Below the pieces are notes generated by a model. The model searched no databases. It had not been told where the DNA came from and saw only the letters and a program-made list of their open reading frames with translations. A stretch of DNA of 47,588 bases. It comes from a virus. The stretch lies in the IMG/VR virus record IMGVR_UViG_3300042695_000769, positions 1 to 47,588 of that record; one strand, given 5' to 3'. This document shows, one piece after another, positions 1 through 7,631 of the stretch (the first letter of the stretch is position 1; every line of letters starts with the position of its first letter). The translations under genes and the position numbers were made by a program.

Positions 1-187
1 AGATTTATGTTGCATTACAGACTGTGCTAATGATACATTATCAGATATCATATTTAAAATTAGCCAGGAAGTATGCCACCATAAAGCATTACTAGATTTA
101 TCAGGTTTGATATTAGGTGACTTAGAAGTTGCAGACAGATCATTACCTTCAGTTTTACAAGCTATTATTGATAGAATTCAATTATAA
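1..187 (+). CDS. C-terminal part of a phage structural protein (partial)
   Basis: An open frame runs in from the left edge (first full codon at base 2) and stops with TAA at 185-187. The 61 visible residues begin DLCCITDCAND and end IIDRIQL. They are mostly helical in character, with a cysteine-rich start. The next gene begins 2 bases after the stop, so the two are probably co-transcribed and co-translated. The cysteine-rich style resembles the fibre-like genes that follow, which suggests a head- or tail-fibre component, but no family can be named from this fragment. Confidence 0.6.
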   Translation, partial: DLCCITDCANDTLSDIIFKISQEVCHHKALLDLSGLILGDLEVADRSLPSVLQAIIDRIQL

Positions 188-189
188 TT

Positions 190-1341
190 ATGCCAACAAC
201 TCCTTGTCCAGATTGCATAGTGATACTTCCAGTAGGATTAAGATATTATGATCTTAATGGGGATTTAGTTACTCAACTTCCGTTGGATGACTATTTACAA
301 CTTATTGGTAATCATATAGTTACCTTAATAGATGAGGTGGATACTCTTACCAGTGCAGTTGATGACTTAACACAAAGAGTAACAACAATAGAAAATAACC
401 TTCCTACATATGTACCGGTACCTGAAATATCAATGCCAGGTATTATGCCAGATAGTGAACTTTACCCTTTACAGGATGTTCTTACAGAATTAGCATTACA
501 GTTTATAGATTTAAGAAATGCTACAGGTACTCCTACAGCATTATCTACAGCTATTACATATGAAGGCGGTACATTAAAAGATGAGCAACAATTATCAGGT
601 GTAGGTTTAATGAAAGAATTATCAGGCTGGGTTGAAGAACCAACCACTGTAGCTGATACTATTACTAACATATGGCTTACAATATTAGATATGAGAGCTG
701 CTATGGTATCTTGTTTAATCCCAACAGGATCTGTTACATGTGATGATGTTGTAATAGGATTTACAGCTGTGGTTAATCCTACAGGTAATTTTGTAACCTT
801 AAACTTCTTAACAAGCAATGTTCCGGCTGGATTTTATGATGAAAATCCATTAGGATCTATATTGAATATTACAGATGCTGCAGGTCATTCTTGGTTTACA
901 AGAGTGAATGTTTCATTATTAGCAAGTTCTGTTACAGGTATTCAAATTAATTTGGCTAACACTTCTATTAATGCTAATCTTGATTTACAATTTGATTTAA
1001 CTACAGTGGTTACAAATGGTCAAATAACTTGTACAAAAAATACAACAGTTACAACATCAACAACAGTTAATGCATGTACTACAGTAACTTTTGTACCAGC
1101 ACAAACTTCTATTAGTTGGTCATTTAATCCTCCAGTTACAGAGAATATAATATATTCACTTTCTATTTCTGGTGGATCATTAAGTCCTTTAGTAAGATCA
1201 TACACTAATCCTTCATCAGTTGTTTCTGATGTATTAAGTGGATTAACTGCAGATACTGAATACACTTTTATATTTAGATACACATTAACAGGTGAATCTT
1301 CAGTATTATGTAGCACTTACAATATAACAACTTTACCTTAA
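190..1341 (+). CDS. Putative fibre/adhesin protein with coiled coil and C-terminal FN3-like domain
   Basis: This 383-residue protein starts with a short Cys-Pro-Cys segment (TTPCPDC). Residues about 40-72 form a heptad-like stretch rich in L, I and V (for example VDTLTSAVDDLTQRV), typical of trimeric fibre stalks. The second half is rich in T, S, N and V with beta-strand character. The last 75 residues (from about SISWSFNPPV to SGLTADTEYTF) look like a fibronectin-III or Ig-like domain. In crAss-like phages head and tail fibres are encoded near the tail-ring genes, which fits this position. It may be a head fibre or an adhesin; the receptor is unknown. Family assignment is inference from composition and context. 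Confidence 0.55.
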   Translation: MPTTPCPDCIVILPVGLRYYDLNGDLVTQLPLDDYLQLIGNHIVTLIDEVDTLTSAVDDLTQRVTTIENNLPTYVPVPEISMPGIMPDSELYPLQDVLTELALQFIDLRNATGTPTALSTAITYEGGTLKDEQQLSGVGLMKELSGWVEEPTTVADTITNIWLTILDMRAAMVSCLIPTGSVTCDDVVIGFTAVVNPTGNFVTLNFLTSNVPAGFYDENPLGSILNITDAAGHSWFTRVNVSLLASSVTGIQINLANTSINANLDLQFDLTTVVTNGQITCTKNTTVTTSTTVNACTTVTFVPAQTSISWSFNPPVTENIIYSLSISGGSLSPLVRSYTNPSSVVSDVLSGLTADTEYTFIFRYTLTGESSVLCSTYNITTLP

Positions 1342-1357
1342 GTCTAATATTTAAAAC

Positions 1358-2230
1358 ATGTCTTGTAACTGTACAACTCCTACTTATAATTGCGGAAACT
1401 GTGGAAACACCGTTCCTGCATGTACATGCTCTCAAACACCTATTCTTCCTCCAGTGTATATTTGCCCTGAGCCAGAAACGTGTGATGAAGTTTTCCCATT
1501 AGAATGTGTTGAATACGTTGGGGCTGATATTAAATGTGCTTCTGAAACAGACATATTACACCCAGCTGTAGAACATTACATTGTATTAGAAGATGGTACA
1601 AGAACAGACAGAAGACTTCCTGCAATATTAAACAATATTAATTCACAACTTTGTTATATATTCACTAAAGAATATATTTCACAAGTTTTAACTATTATAC
1701 AAGCTGATGCAGAACTTTCTGCATTATTCTGTGAAATTGCATGTTCTTGTAATTGTGAAGTTACACCTCCTGTAGGACCTACATGTTTATTAGATTGTCC
1801 AACTCATGATTTATATTTTGATGTAGAGGCTGGTTATTGGAAGTTTGAATACTCAGTACAACCAGATGATCCTGCTTATTTCCCTGTAACAAATTACAGA
1901 ATTAGTTGGTATACACTTAATGGTACTATATACAGTCTTGTAGCTTTTGGAAACTATGATGTAGCTACATTTCCTGGACCTATAGAAACAGTTCCAATGA
2001 TAACTTTAACTGATGATACAGAAAATATACTTGTATTAGTTCAAATACTTACAGAAAATGAAGTTTGTACAAAAGGACTTCCTCCTTCTGATGGATATAA
2101 AGCTAGTGATTTTGAAGTAGGTGGTGCATACTATGCTGACCCTACAGTTTGTTGGTATAAAAATAATCCAGCAACACCAATAGTTTGTCCTACTGTAGAT
2201 GATTTAGAAATTACAGTTACTTCTTCTTAA
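1358..2230 (+). CDS. Cysteine-rich fibre/adhesin protein, paralogue of the 115-aa protein downstream
   Basis: This 290-residue protein has an exceptionally cysteine-rich N-terminus (CNC, CGNCG, CTC within the first 26 residues). A domain at about residues 45-130 begins ECVEYVGADIKC and contains NNINSQLCYI and CSCNCE. It matches the 115-residue protein encoded at 3225-3572, which has ECVVYSGEDIKC, QNINTQLCYI and CGCEC in the same order. The C-terminal 160 residues are beta-rich (for example YRISWYTLNGTIYSL) and look Ig- or FN3-like. This suggests a modular surface protein with a shared attachment domain and a variable tip. The even cysteines could bind metal or form disulfides on the virion surface. 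The function is inferred. Confidence 0.5.
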   Translation: MSCNCTTPTYNCGNCGNTVPACTCSQTPILPPVYICPEPETCDEVFPLECVEYVGADIKCASETDILHPAVEHYIVLEDGTRTDRRLPAILNNINSQLCYIFTKEYISQVLTIIQADAELSALFCEIACSCNCEVTPPVGPTCLLDCPTHDLYFDVEAGYWKFEYSVQPDDPAYFPVTNYRISWYTLNGTIYSLVAFGNYDVATFPGPIETVPMITLTDDTENILVLVQILTENEVCTKGLPPSDGYKASDFEVGGAYYADPTVCWYKNNPATPIVCPTVDDLEITVTSS

Positions 2231-2248
2231 TAAAAATTTTAAAAAATT

Positions 2249-3205
2249 ATGCCTACATTTCCACTATTAACAGCAACTTGGAGTAATACCAATATAGGTA
2301 CTACAGATTATGAAAATTTGTCTATAGTAAGTGTATATCAAAATGACTCTTTTCAAAATCCAAATACAGCATCAGCAACTGGTACATTTTTATTTACAAG
2401 AGCAGGTATTGTTGGTTCATATACAGGAGTACGTCACAATGTAATGTATGACATTTCTGTTTCTGCAGTTTGTGACAATAGTGTAGAAAGTCCTATTATA
2501 ACTGTTAACAATAAAATTAGTTGGAAAATTCCAGATGTATTAACTATTGATCAAGAATTAGGTGAATGGGGATATGTTTCAACAGATAATACTATTTCTG
2601 TATGGTTTGATTCTTTAGATTTAGATAAATGTAGAAGAATAGATATAGCATTATTTAATGCAACAGGCACTGTGCAAAATGGAAATACTAATACTTTTTA
2701 TGCACAAACCGGTGGTTTTGCTGACAATTTAAAAAGAATTGTTTTTAAAAATGGAGATAATGGTTGTGTTATAACACAAGATACCCAATATAAAATTAAA
2801 GTAACATTATGGGCTATTCCTGTTGCTAATCTTCCAGGTGGTGCACTTGTTCAAAACCCTACAGTTGGTGTTTATACTGTTTACACAAAAGGAACAAGTG
2901 GAGCATATTCACAATGGATTATGATTGGTGGAGATACTACATCTGATCCTTGTAATATTAAATATCAATTTGTAGTACAGGCTGATGCTAGTGCAACAAC
3001 CAGTACAATTCAAAATGGAGTAGAACCTTTATTTGTTAATTTTTTAACACCAGCTACATTAGGTAGTTTAAATCCAGGTGTATCTATAAACTTACAGTTA
3101 GATTATATTAGATTATTAGGTGGTAATAATTTTGTTTATAATTATGATGCTGTTAATGCTGTTTTTGGTGCACAAGTAACACCAATTGTTCAATGTTTAA
3201 TTTAA
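2249..3205 (+). CDS. Hypothetical beta-rich structural/adhesin protein
   Basis: This 318-residue protein starts MPTFPLLTATWSN. It is rich in T, S, N, V and Y, with alternating hydrophobic patterns that suggest stacked beta-sandwich domains. No catalytic motif, signal peptide or membrane segment is visible. It sits 18 bases after the cysteine-rich fibre gene and 19 bases before its small paralogue, in the same direction, so it is probably part of the same fibre or receptor-binding cluster. I do not recognise the family. A distal fibre domain is the most likely role from context alone. Confidence 0.45.
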   Translation: MPTFPLLTATWSNTNIGTTDYENLSIVSVYQNDSFQNPNTASATGTFLFTRAGIVGSYTGVRHNVMYDISVSAVCDNSVESPIITVNNKISWKIPDVLTIDQELGEWGYVSTDNTISVWFDSLDLDKCRRIDIALFNATGTVQNGNTNTFYAQTGGFADNLKRIVFKNGDNGCVITQDTQYKIKVTLWAIPVANLPGGALVQNPTVGVYTVYTKGTSGAYSQWIMIGGDTTSDPCNIKYQFVVQADASATTSTIQNGVEPLFVNFLTPATLGSLNPGVSINLQLDYIRLLGGNNFVYNYDAVNAVFGAQVTPIVQCLI

Positions 3206-3224
3206 TGATACTTCCTGATACTAT

Positions 3225-3572
3225 ATGAGCTGCCCTGATCCTATAAAAAATTGTAAAGAAGTTGTACCTCCAACAGTAACATGTGTGGATGGTGAAGCTT
3301 GTGAATTTCCTATATATGCAGAATGTGTAGTTTATTCAGGAGAGGATATTAAATGTACAGCACCTGATTTTCCAGGTGTTACCCATACAGTATTAAATGG
3401 AGCAGGTTCACCTTTAAACCAAAGAACATTGGTGAATGCTTTACAGAACATAAATACTCAATTGTGTTATATACAATCTAAAGATTTTATTAGACAACAA
3501 TTACTCCTTATAAAAAATGATGAAGATTTGAGTGAACAATTCTGCATCATTAAATGTGGATGTGAATGTTAA
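3225..3572 (+). CDS. Small cysteine-rich paralogue of the 290-aa fibre protein
   Basis: This 115-residue protein consists almost entirely of the domain shared with residues about 30-135 of the protein at 1358-2230. Shared blocks in order are CxDxEACEFP/CDEVFPLE, ECVxYxGxDIKC, NINxQLCYI, a helical segment ending in a loop, and a C-terminal CGCEC/CSCNCE. It lacks the downstream Ig-like region and ends right after CEC. It could be a stand-alone attachment domain, a chaperone-like copy, or what remains after loss of a distal module. It is the last gene before a 144-base non-coding junction with two hairpins. Confidence 0.5.
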   Translation: MSCPDPIKNCKEVVPPTVTCVDGEACEFPIYAECVVYSGEDIKCTAPDFPGVTHTVLNGAGSPLNQRTLVNALQNINTQLCYIQSKDFIRQQLLLIKNDEDLSEQFCIIKCGCEC

Positions 3573-3582
3573 AGATATAAGT

Positions 3583-3634
3583 TGTCAGTTTGTTGGTTTT
3601 CTGACAGGCCCTGGGTTAGTCTTAGCTCGGGGCC
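3583..3634 (+). other. Tandem hairpins after the fibre cluster (terminator or structured RNA)
   Basis: Bases 3583-3588 (TGTCAG) pair with 3601-3606 (CTGACA) around a 12-base loop. Directly after, 3607-3617 can pair with 3624-3634 as an 11-step stem (GGCCC with GGGCC, then T-G, then GGGTT with AGCTC, three wobbles) around a 6-base loop. A GC-rich hairpin is striking in such AT-rich DNA. No clean U-tract follows (ATACTTTATT), so it may be a weak terminator, a processing or stability element, or an untranslated RNA structure. Confidence 0.5.
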
Positions 3635-3678
3635 ATACTTTATTAACAATGTGTGGATAAAAATAAATTTTGTTCACA

Positions 3679-3702
3679 TTTTTTTCATACATTTGTATAA
3701 CC
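3679..3702 (+). promoter_or_regulatory. Promoter-like motif upstream of the phosphoesterase gene
   Basis: A seven-T run (3679-3685) is followed by TACATTTG (3688-3695) and then TATAACC, 14 bases before the ATG at 3717. TACATTTG fits the Bacteroidota -7 element TAnnTTTG. A TTTG at 3669-3672 could be the -33 element, but the 15-base spacer is shorter than the usual 19-21. The T-run followed by TTGTA also resembles the motif in three other plus-strand gaps (near 5064, 15236 and 21157). It could therefore be a phage promoter of that class, a host-type promoter, or both. Confidence 0.45.
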
Positions 3703-3716
3703 ATAAAAAAATTAAT

Positions 3717-5039
3717 ATGATTTCTAGAGAATCAATTATTCAAGCAATCAAGTGGAAAAAAAGTCCTCAGTATTGTGCAGAAAGATTAGGAATTACAGTT
3801 GAAGAATTCCTATTTAAAAAGAACCAAATTTTAAGAGAAGGTTTTACACTTACACAGATAAGAAGCAACCTGGAAAAAAATGAGTACATCTCCCAGCTTG
3901 AAGAAAAGATTATAGAGTTTTCAGAAAATTTAGAAGACGGTACCGGTAAGATAAAAGCGGTATCATTGTCAGAACCTCATTCAGCAGAGGATATTGAAAA
4001 GTTATTAAAGATTGATAAGAACCAGTGGAAGCTGACCACCTACTGGAATAAAGAACACAAAGCTCCTAATGGAGAAAGATACTGGATCATATCTGCCATG
4101 GTATCTAAAAAGAAAGATTCAGAAATTACTATAGAAGATATACAAAACTCTTTAGATAGAGTTTTTAAAGATAAGGTTTACAAACCCTACAGTCCTACAA
4201 AAACAATCTCAAATGAAAAGGCTTTATTTATATATACATCTGATAAGCATATTGCTGCTTCTGTTGATGGAAATATTGCTATGTTTCCCAATGATTATAA
4301 TAGTTACAGTTTTGAGGCACGTCTTAAAAGAGTGCTTTATGAAGTGCAATACTTGTATATGACATTTGGTAAATTTGAAAAGATTTACATTGTAGATCTT
4401 GGTGACCGTATGGACGGTTTAAATGGTCAGACAACCCGTGGTGGCCACAAGCTTCCTCAGAACATGTCTAACCGCCAGGCTTTTGAAACAGCTATTAGTG
4501 TAGAGAAGGAATTCTATGATATGATATTACAGTCAGATATGGCTAATGAATATTGTGTAATAGCAAATGCAAATAGTAACCATGGTGGTGACTTTGACTA
4601 TATGGTTAGCCGTGCATTAGAAATGTACATAAATTTAAAATACCCTGATACTGAGACAGTTATACAGGAAAAGTTCATAGATCACATCACCTTTGGAGAT
4701 CATGTTATTCTCTTCACCCACGGTAAAGATGATGCTGATATGAAGCATGGTTTACCTTTACACCTTAATGATAAGACTGAGAACTACATTAATAAGTATT
4801 TGATGTACCATGGTATTAATCCAGAAAAGTGCAATGTAAGCCTTGTAAAAGGAGACCTGCATGTAGACAATTCTCAGACAGCTTATGGCTTTAGATACCG
4901 TAATGTATTGTCATTATTTGGGGGTTCTAAATGGATAGGCACCAACTTTGGTCCAACTCACCCAGGATGTTCATTTGATATTGTTGAAAAGGAGTCTGAC
5001 AGAATCTTTGAACACAAGATATTATTTAGTAAACTATAA
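3717..5039 (+). CDS. Calcineurin-like metallophosphoesterase domain protein
   Basis: This 440-residue protein has an N-terminal helix-turn-helix-like segment (about 1-45, IKWKKSPQYCAERLGI) and a metallophosphoesterase core. Visible metal-binding motifs in order are D176-K-H178, GDRMDG with D230, N288-H289 (SNH, a GNH variant), H335 (THGKDD) and GDLH at 379-382 (a GHxH variant). This order is that of calcineurin-like phosphoesterases, which cleave phosphomono- or diesters with two metal ions. An upstream in-frame TTG at 3582 would add 45 residues, but these overlap the hairpins and promoter-like motif, so the ATG at 3717 is preferred. Crass-like phages often carry such a gene near the tail genes. 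The substrate is unknown. Confidence 0.8.
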   Translation: MISRESIIQAIKWKKSPQYCAERLGITVEEFLFKKNQILREGFTLTQIRSNLEKNEYISQLEEKIIEFSENLEDGTGKIKAVSLSEPHSAEDIEKLLKIDKNQWKLTTYWNKEHKAPNGERYWIISAMVSKKKDSEITIEDIQNSLDRVFKDKVYKPYSPTKTISNEKALFIYTSDKHIAASVDGNIAMFPNDYNSYSFEARLKRVLYEVQYLYMTFGKFEKIYIVDLGDRMDGLNGQTTRGGHKLPQNMSNRQAFETAISVEKEFYDMILQSDMANEYCVIANANSNHGGDFDYMVSRALEMYINLKYPDTETVIQEKFIDHITFGDHVILFTHGKDDADMKHGLPLHLNDKTENYINKYLMYHGINPEKCNVSLVKGDLHVDNSQTAYGFRYRNVLSLFGGSKWIGTNFGPTHPGCSFDIVEKESDRIFEHKILFSKL

Positions 5040-5063
5040 AAGTTTAATAGGAATCCTGTAGAA

Positions 5064-5086
5064 TTTTACGTAAATTATAGTGTAGC
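5064..5086 (+). promoter_or_regulatory. Shared intergenic motif (candidate phage promoter)
   Basis: TTTTA at 5064-5068 and GTGTAGC ending at 5086 are separated by an AT-rich stretch. TGTA starts 13 bases before the ATG at 5094. The same arrangement occurs before the genes at 15271 and 21184, and loosely before 3717. It lacks the host TAnnTTTG element, so it may be recognised by a phage-encoded or phage-modified polymerase. Confidence 0.4.
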
Positions 5087-5093
5087 CCTGCTT

Positions 5094-5678
5094 ATGATGA
5101 GTTATAAAAAACCCGATTTGAATGCCCCTAGGTTTAGACCTAAAAAGCACAATATTTTAAATAAAGCATTTTGTGATAAATTAAGGAGCAAACATAAAGA
5201 TCTGGAGCATCTTACAGATGAGGAAATTAAGAATGTTATAAAGACATTTAACAGCAATATCTGGGAGACAGCAATAGACAATAGGGATGGAGTAGAACTT
5301 CCTGAGCAGCTTGGATACATCTTTATAGGTAGTTGTCCCCGTAAAAAAAGAGACACTCCTGATGTAGCCAGATCTATACAGTATGGTGTAAAAGTACAGC
5401 ATCAGAATTGGGAATCTGACCAATACACAGCTAAAATCTTTTATACCAATTTTGAAACTAAATATAGATTTAAGTTTCACCAGCTTTGGGGATTTACAGG
5501 TCTAAGAGACTTTAAAAGAACCGTAGCAGCCACATATCCAGATGAATGGAAAAAGTATGTAGTGGTAGATAACTTAACTAAAGTTTCAAAATTATTCAGA
5601 AAGCATGTTGTTAGAGACATCATGAAAAAGAAGAATAAAATACTGTTAGAAGACTATGATGAATTTGACATGACGTAA
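5094..5678 (+). CDS. Conserved hypothetical protein in tail gene cluster
   Basis: This 194-residue, highly charged protein is rich in lysine and aromatic residues. A central segment (ELPEQLGYIFIGSCPRKKR, about 69-87) is followed by IFYTNFETKYRFKFHQLWGF and a basic, helical C-terminus with an acidic tail (EDYDEFDMT). Two adjacent ATG codons (5094 and 5097) could start it. From memory the central motif resembles proteins of unknown function seen in Bacteroidota phages; this could not be searched. It sits 9 bases before the first tail-ring candidate, so a role in tail assembly or nucleic-acid binding is possible but unproven. Confidence 0.55.
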   Translation: MMSYKKPDLNAPRFRPKKHNILNKAFCDKLRSKHKDLEHLTDEEIKNVIKTFNSNIWETAIDNRDGVELPEQLGYIFIGSCPRKKRDTPDVARSIQYGVKVQHQNWESDQYTAKIFYTNFETKYRFKFHQLWGFTGLRDFKRTVAATYPDEWKKYVVVDNLTKVSKLFRKHVVRDIMKKKNKILLEDYDEFDMT

Positions 5679-5687
5679 AATATTCAT

Positions 5688-6380
5688 ATGAGCAAAATAA
5701 CTATAGGAGAAGTAGTCTCCAGGATTAGAAATCACATAAAAGCGGTTAATCAAGATGCATTCTTGACTGACCGTTATCTTTATAGTATAGTGGTTAAGCA
5801 TTCAGCTTGGTTAATGAAAAGAGAAGATTCTCAAAACAAGCTAATGAGATTTAACTCAGTTATGGATACACTAGATAAAGTGGATCTAATTGAGGTGGAT
5901 AGAAGTGCTGCCGGTTGTGTAGGACTAGATTCTGGTATAAAGATAATGAGAACAGAAGATCACCTTCCTACATTTATGGAAGGATATTGGGGACCATTAA
6001 TCCGTACAGTGTCATCTGTAGATGGTCAAGAAATATTCCAAGCAATTATTCCTTCTCAATATGTAAAATTATCAAAGTCTAAAAATTTTAAGTATAATAA
6101 AACAAGATACTATTGGTTTTTAGATGATCATTTATATTTTCCAAATATAAGTTGGGAGACTGTCCGTATTGAAGGAATATTTAGAGATGATATATCAGCA
6201 TATAAATGCATTGAATGTAGAGAAAATTCAGAGTTTTACTGTGCTGCTAGACAAGATCAAAGTATAAATATTCCTGATTATTTATTTGCTGAAATGGAAA
6301 GCAATGTTATTAAGGACTTGATGTTAATGATTCAAACTCCTTCTGATTTAAATATTGACAATCAAAATCCTACTAGATAA
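5688..6380 (+). CDS. Putative tail ring/connector protein 1
   Basis: This 230-residue protein has a helical N-terminus (ITIGEVVSRIRNHIKAV, then DRYLYSIVVKHSAWLMKRE) and a beta-rich middle (YWFLDDHLYFP). A four-cysteine group lies near residues 175-190 (KCIECRENSEFYCAA). The helix-beta-helix layout and the position before the next ring candidate and the muzzle candidate match the short-tail ring proteins of crAss-like phages. Its stop overlaps the next start as TAATG at 6379-6383, suggesting coupled translation. The assignment rests on context and overall layout, not on a recognised catalytic motif. Confidence 0.6.
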   Translation: MSKITIGEVVSRIRNHIKAVNQDAFLTDRYLYSIVVKHSAWLMKREDSQNKLMRFNSVMDTLDKVDLIEVDRSAAGCVGLDSGIKIMRTEDHLPTFMEGYWGPLIRTVSSVDGQEIFQAIIPSQYVKLSKSKNFKYNKTRYYWFLDDHLYFPNISWETVRIEGIFRDDISAYKCIECRENSEFYCAARQDQSINIPDYLFAEMESNVIKDLMLMIQTPSDLNIDNQNPTR

Positions 6381-7261
6381 TGGCAAATAAAGAATTACAA
6401 TATAGAACATTTAATGAGCTCTTAGATGAGGTGAAGCTTGACTTTAACATGTATGAGCTTGAAAGCATGATTGATCCTGCTCAATTAATCAAGGTGGCTC
6501 AAAGAGTTAACTATGATTTAGGGTTACGTATTCATGTAGATAAACAAAGAGTTATAGATTTTGAAGGTAATAAAGTTAGACTTCCTAATGATTTTTATGT
6601 ATTAACAAGTGCAGTGTTATGTTCTAACTACACTCTTAAAGAAGAGGTGTTACAAGGAACCCACACTGAAGATATCATCTTAGATCCTGCAAACTGTACT
6701 AGTTGTGGTGAGCCTGATCCTACATGTGCATGTGAAAGAACATACACTGTATGTGAAGATAGATATATTAAAGTTATGCATAGAAGAGCTTTTGTTACAA
6801 GAGAGTTTACAGAATTTAAAAGATTATATATCCGTGCAGCTCAAGGGGTGGATCCATTATGTACACAGGTGGACAAAAGAGAAACTCCATATCAAGCAGA
6901 GTTAAGAAATGGATTCTTGTATATGACAGGTATTGATAGTGGTACCGTGTATATAAACTACTTAGGAAATTTAGAGGATGACAATGGAAACTTATTAGTG
7001 TTAGATCATCCTATGTGTAATGAGTATTATGAATATGCTTTGAAACAAAGAATATTAGAAAACCTTTACATGAATGGTGAGGATGTGGCACAAAAAATGC
7101 AGTTAATTGAACAACGTTTGAGAGCTGCTAGAAACAATGCATTAAGTATTGTAAACACACCAAACTTTAAAGAGATGTATGAACTTTGGAAAAATAATAG
7201 AAGAGCAATGTATGCTAGATATTATGACATGTTCAAATCTCATTATTACATAAACATGTAA
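6380..7261 (+). CDS. Putative tail ring/tubular protein (P22 gp4 / T7 gp11-like layout)
   Basis: This 293-residue protein begins with a helical section (RTFNELLDEVKLDFNMYELESMIDPAQLIKVAQRVNYDLGLRI, split here for description only at about residues 8-50), followed by RLPNDFYVLTSAVL and a beta-rich centre. Its helical C-terminus contains YEYALKQRILENLYMNGED and two arginine-rich helices. A loop at about 110-130 has a cysteine group (CTSCGEPDPTCACE) that could bind zinc. In podoviruses this helix-beta-helix protein forms a ring between portal and nozzle, and crAss-like phages stack several such rings. It begins inside the stop codon of the previous gene. Confidence 0.65.
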   Translation: MANKELQYRTFNELLDEVKLDFNMYELESMIDPAQLIKVAQRVNYDLGLRIHVDKQRVIDFEGNKVRLPNDFYVLTSAVLCSNYTLKEEVLQGTHTEDIILDPANCTSCGEPDPTCACERTYTVCEDRYIKVMHRRAFVTREFTEFKRLYIRAAQGVDPLCTQVDKRETPYQAELRNGFLYMTGIDSGTVYINYLGNLEDDNGNLLVLDHPMCNEYYEYALKQRILENLYMNGEDVAQKMQLIEQRLRAARNNALSIVNTPNFKEMYELWKNNRRAMYARYYDMFKSHYYINM

Positions 7262-7265
7262 GTAT

Positions 7266-7631
7266 ATGAAAAGCCACAAAAAAACCATCAACATTGATAT
7301 GTATGGTTGCAAATTAGAATTAATTGTAACTAAGGATATCCAAGCAGAAGTTTGCAGACTATTAAAGAAGGCTGGTTTACCAGATGAATTTGATGGAGGA
7401 GCAGAAGGAATGATGCTAAGTTTTATAATGGAATATTATTATCTTATTATAGATGAGAAGTATTTAACACATAACACCTTGGCTCATGAAATCTATCATG
7501 CTGTAGTAAGAATTACAGAAGATAGAAATATTACAGATGAGGAAACTCAAGCTTGGTTAGCAGGGCATATCACACAATTTGTATATAAATTTTTAGAAAG
7601 TAAGAAATTAGAAGTATCCCATGGCAAGTAA
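7266..7631 (+). CDS. Small HExxH zinc metallopeptidase-like protein
   Basis: This 121-residue protein carries HEIYH at residues 74-78, preceded by a helix-forming LTHNTLA. It is followed by DEETQAW (E92/E93), which could supply the third zinc ligand. This is the compact zincin layout seen in small phage metallopeptidases. The gene sits between the ring and muzzle candidates, and its last 11 bases overlap the start of the 1551-residue gene. A role in processing virion proteins is plausible because three more HExxH motifs occur in virion candidates downstream, but the substrate is unknown. Confidence 0.7.
   Translation: MKSHKKTINIDMYGCKLELIVTKDIQAEVCRLLKKAGLPDEFDGGAEGMMLSFIMEYYYLIIDEKYLTHNTLAHEIYHAVVRITEDRNITDEETQAWLAGHITQFVYKFLESKKLEVSHGK

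Noticed and set aside
3607-3634. Possible tRNA fragment because of GGGTTAG and AGCTCGGGGCC
   Set aside because: It is a single hairpin of 28 bases with no acceptor, D or T arms and no CCA.
3582-3716. Upstream in-frame extension of the phosphoesterase gene from a TTG codon
   Set aside because: It would cover both hairpins and the promoter-like motif, encodes an atypical aromatic-rich leader, and uses a TTG start although ATG at 3717 fits the domain.
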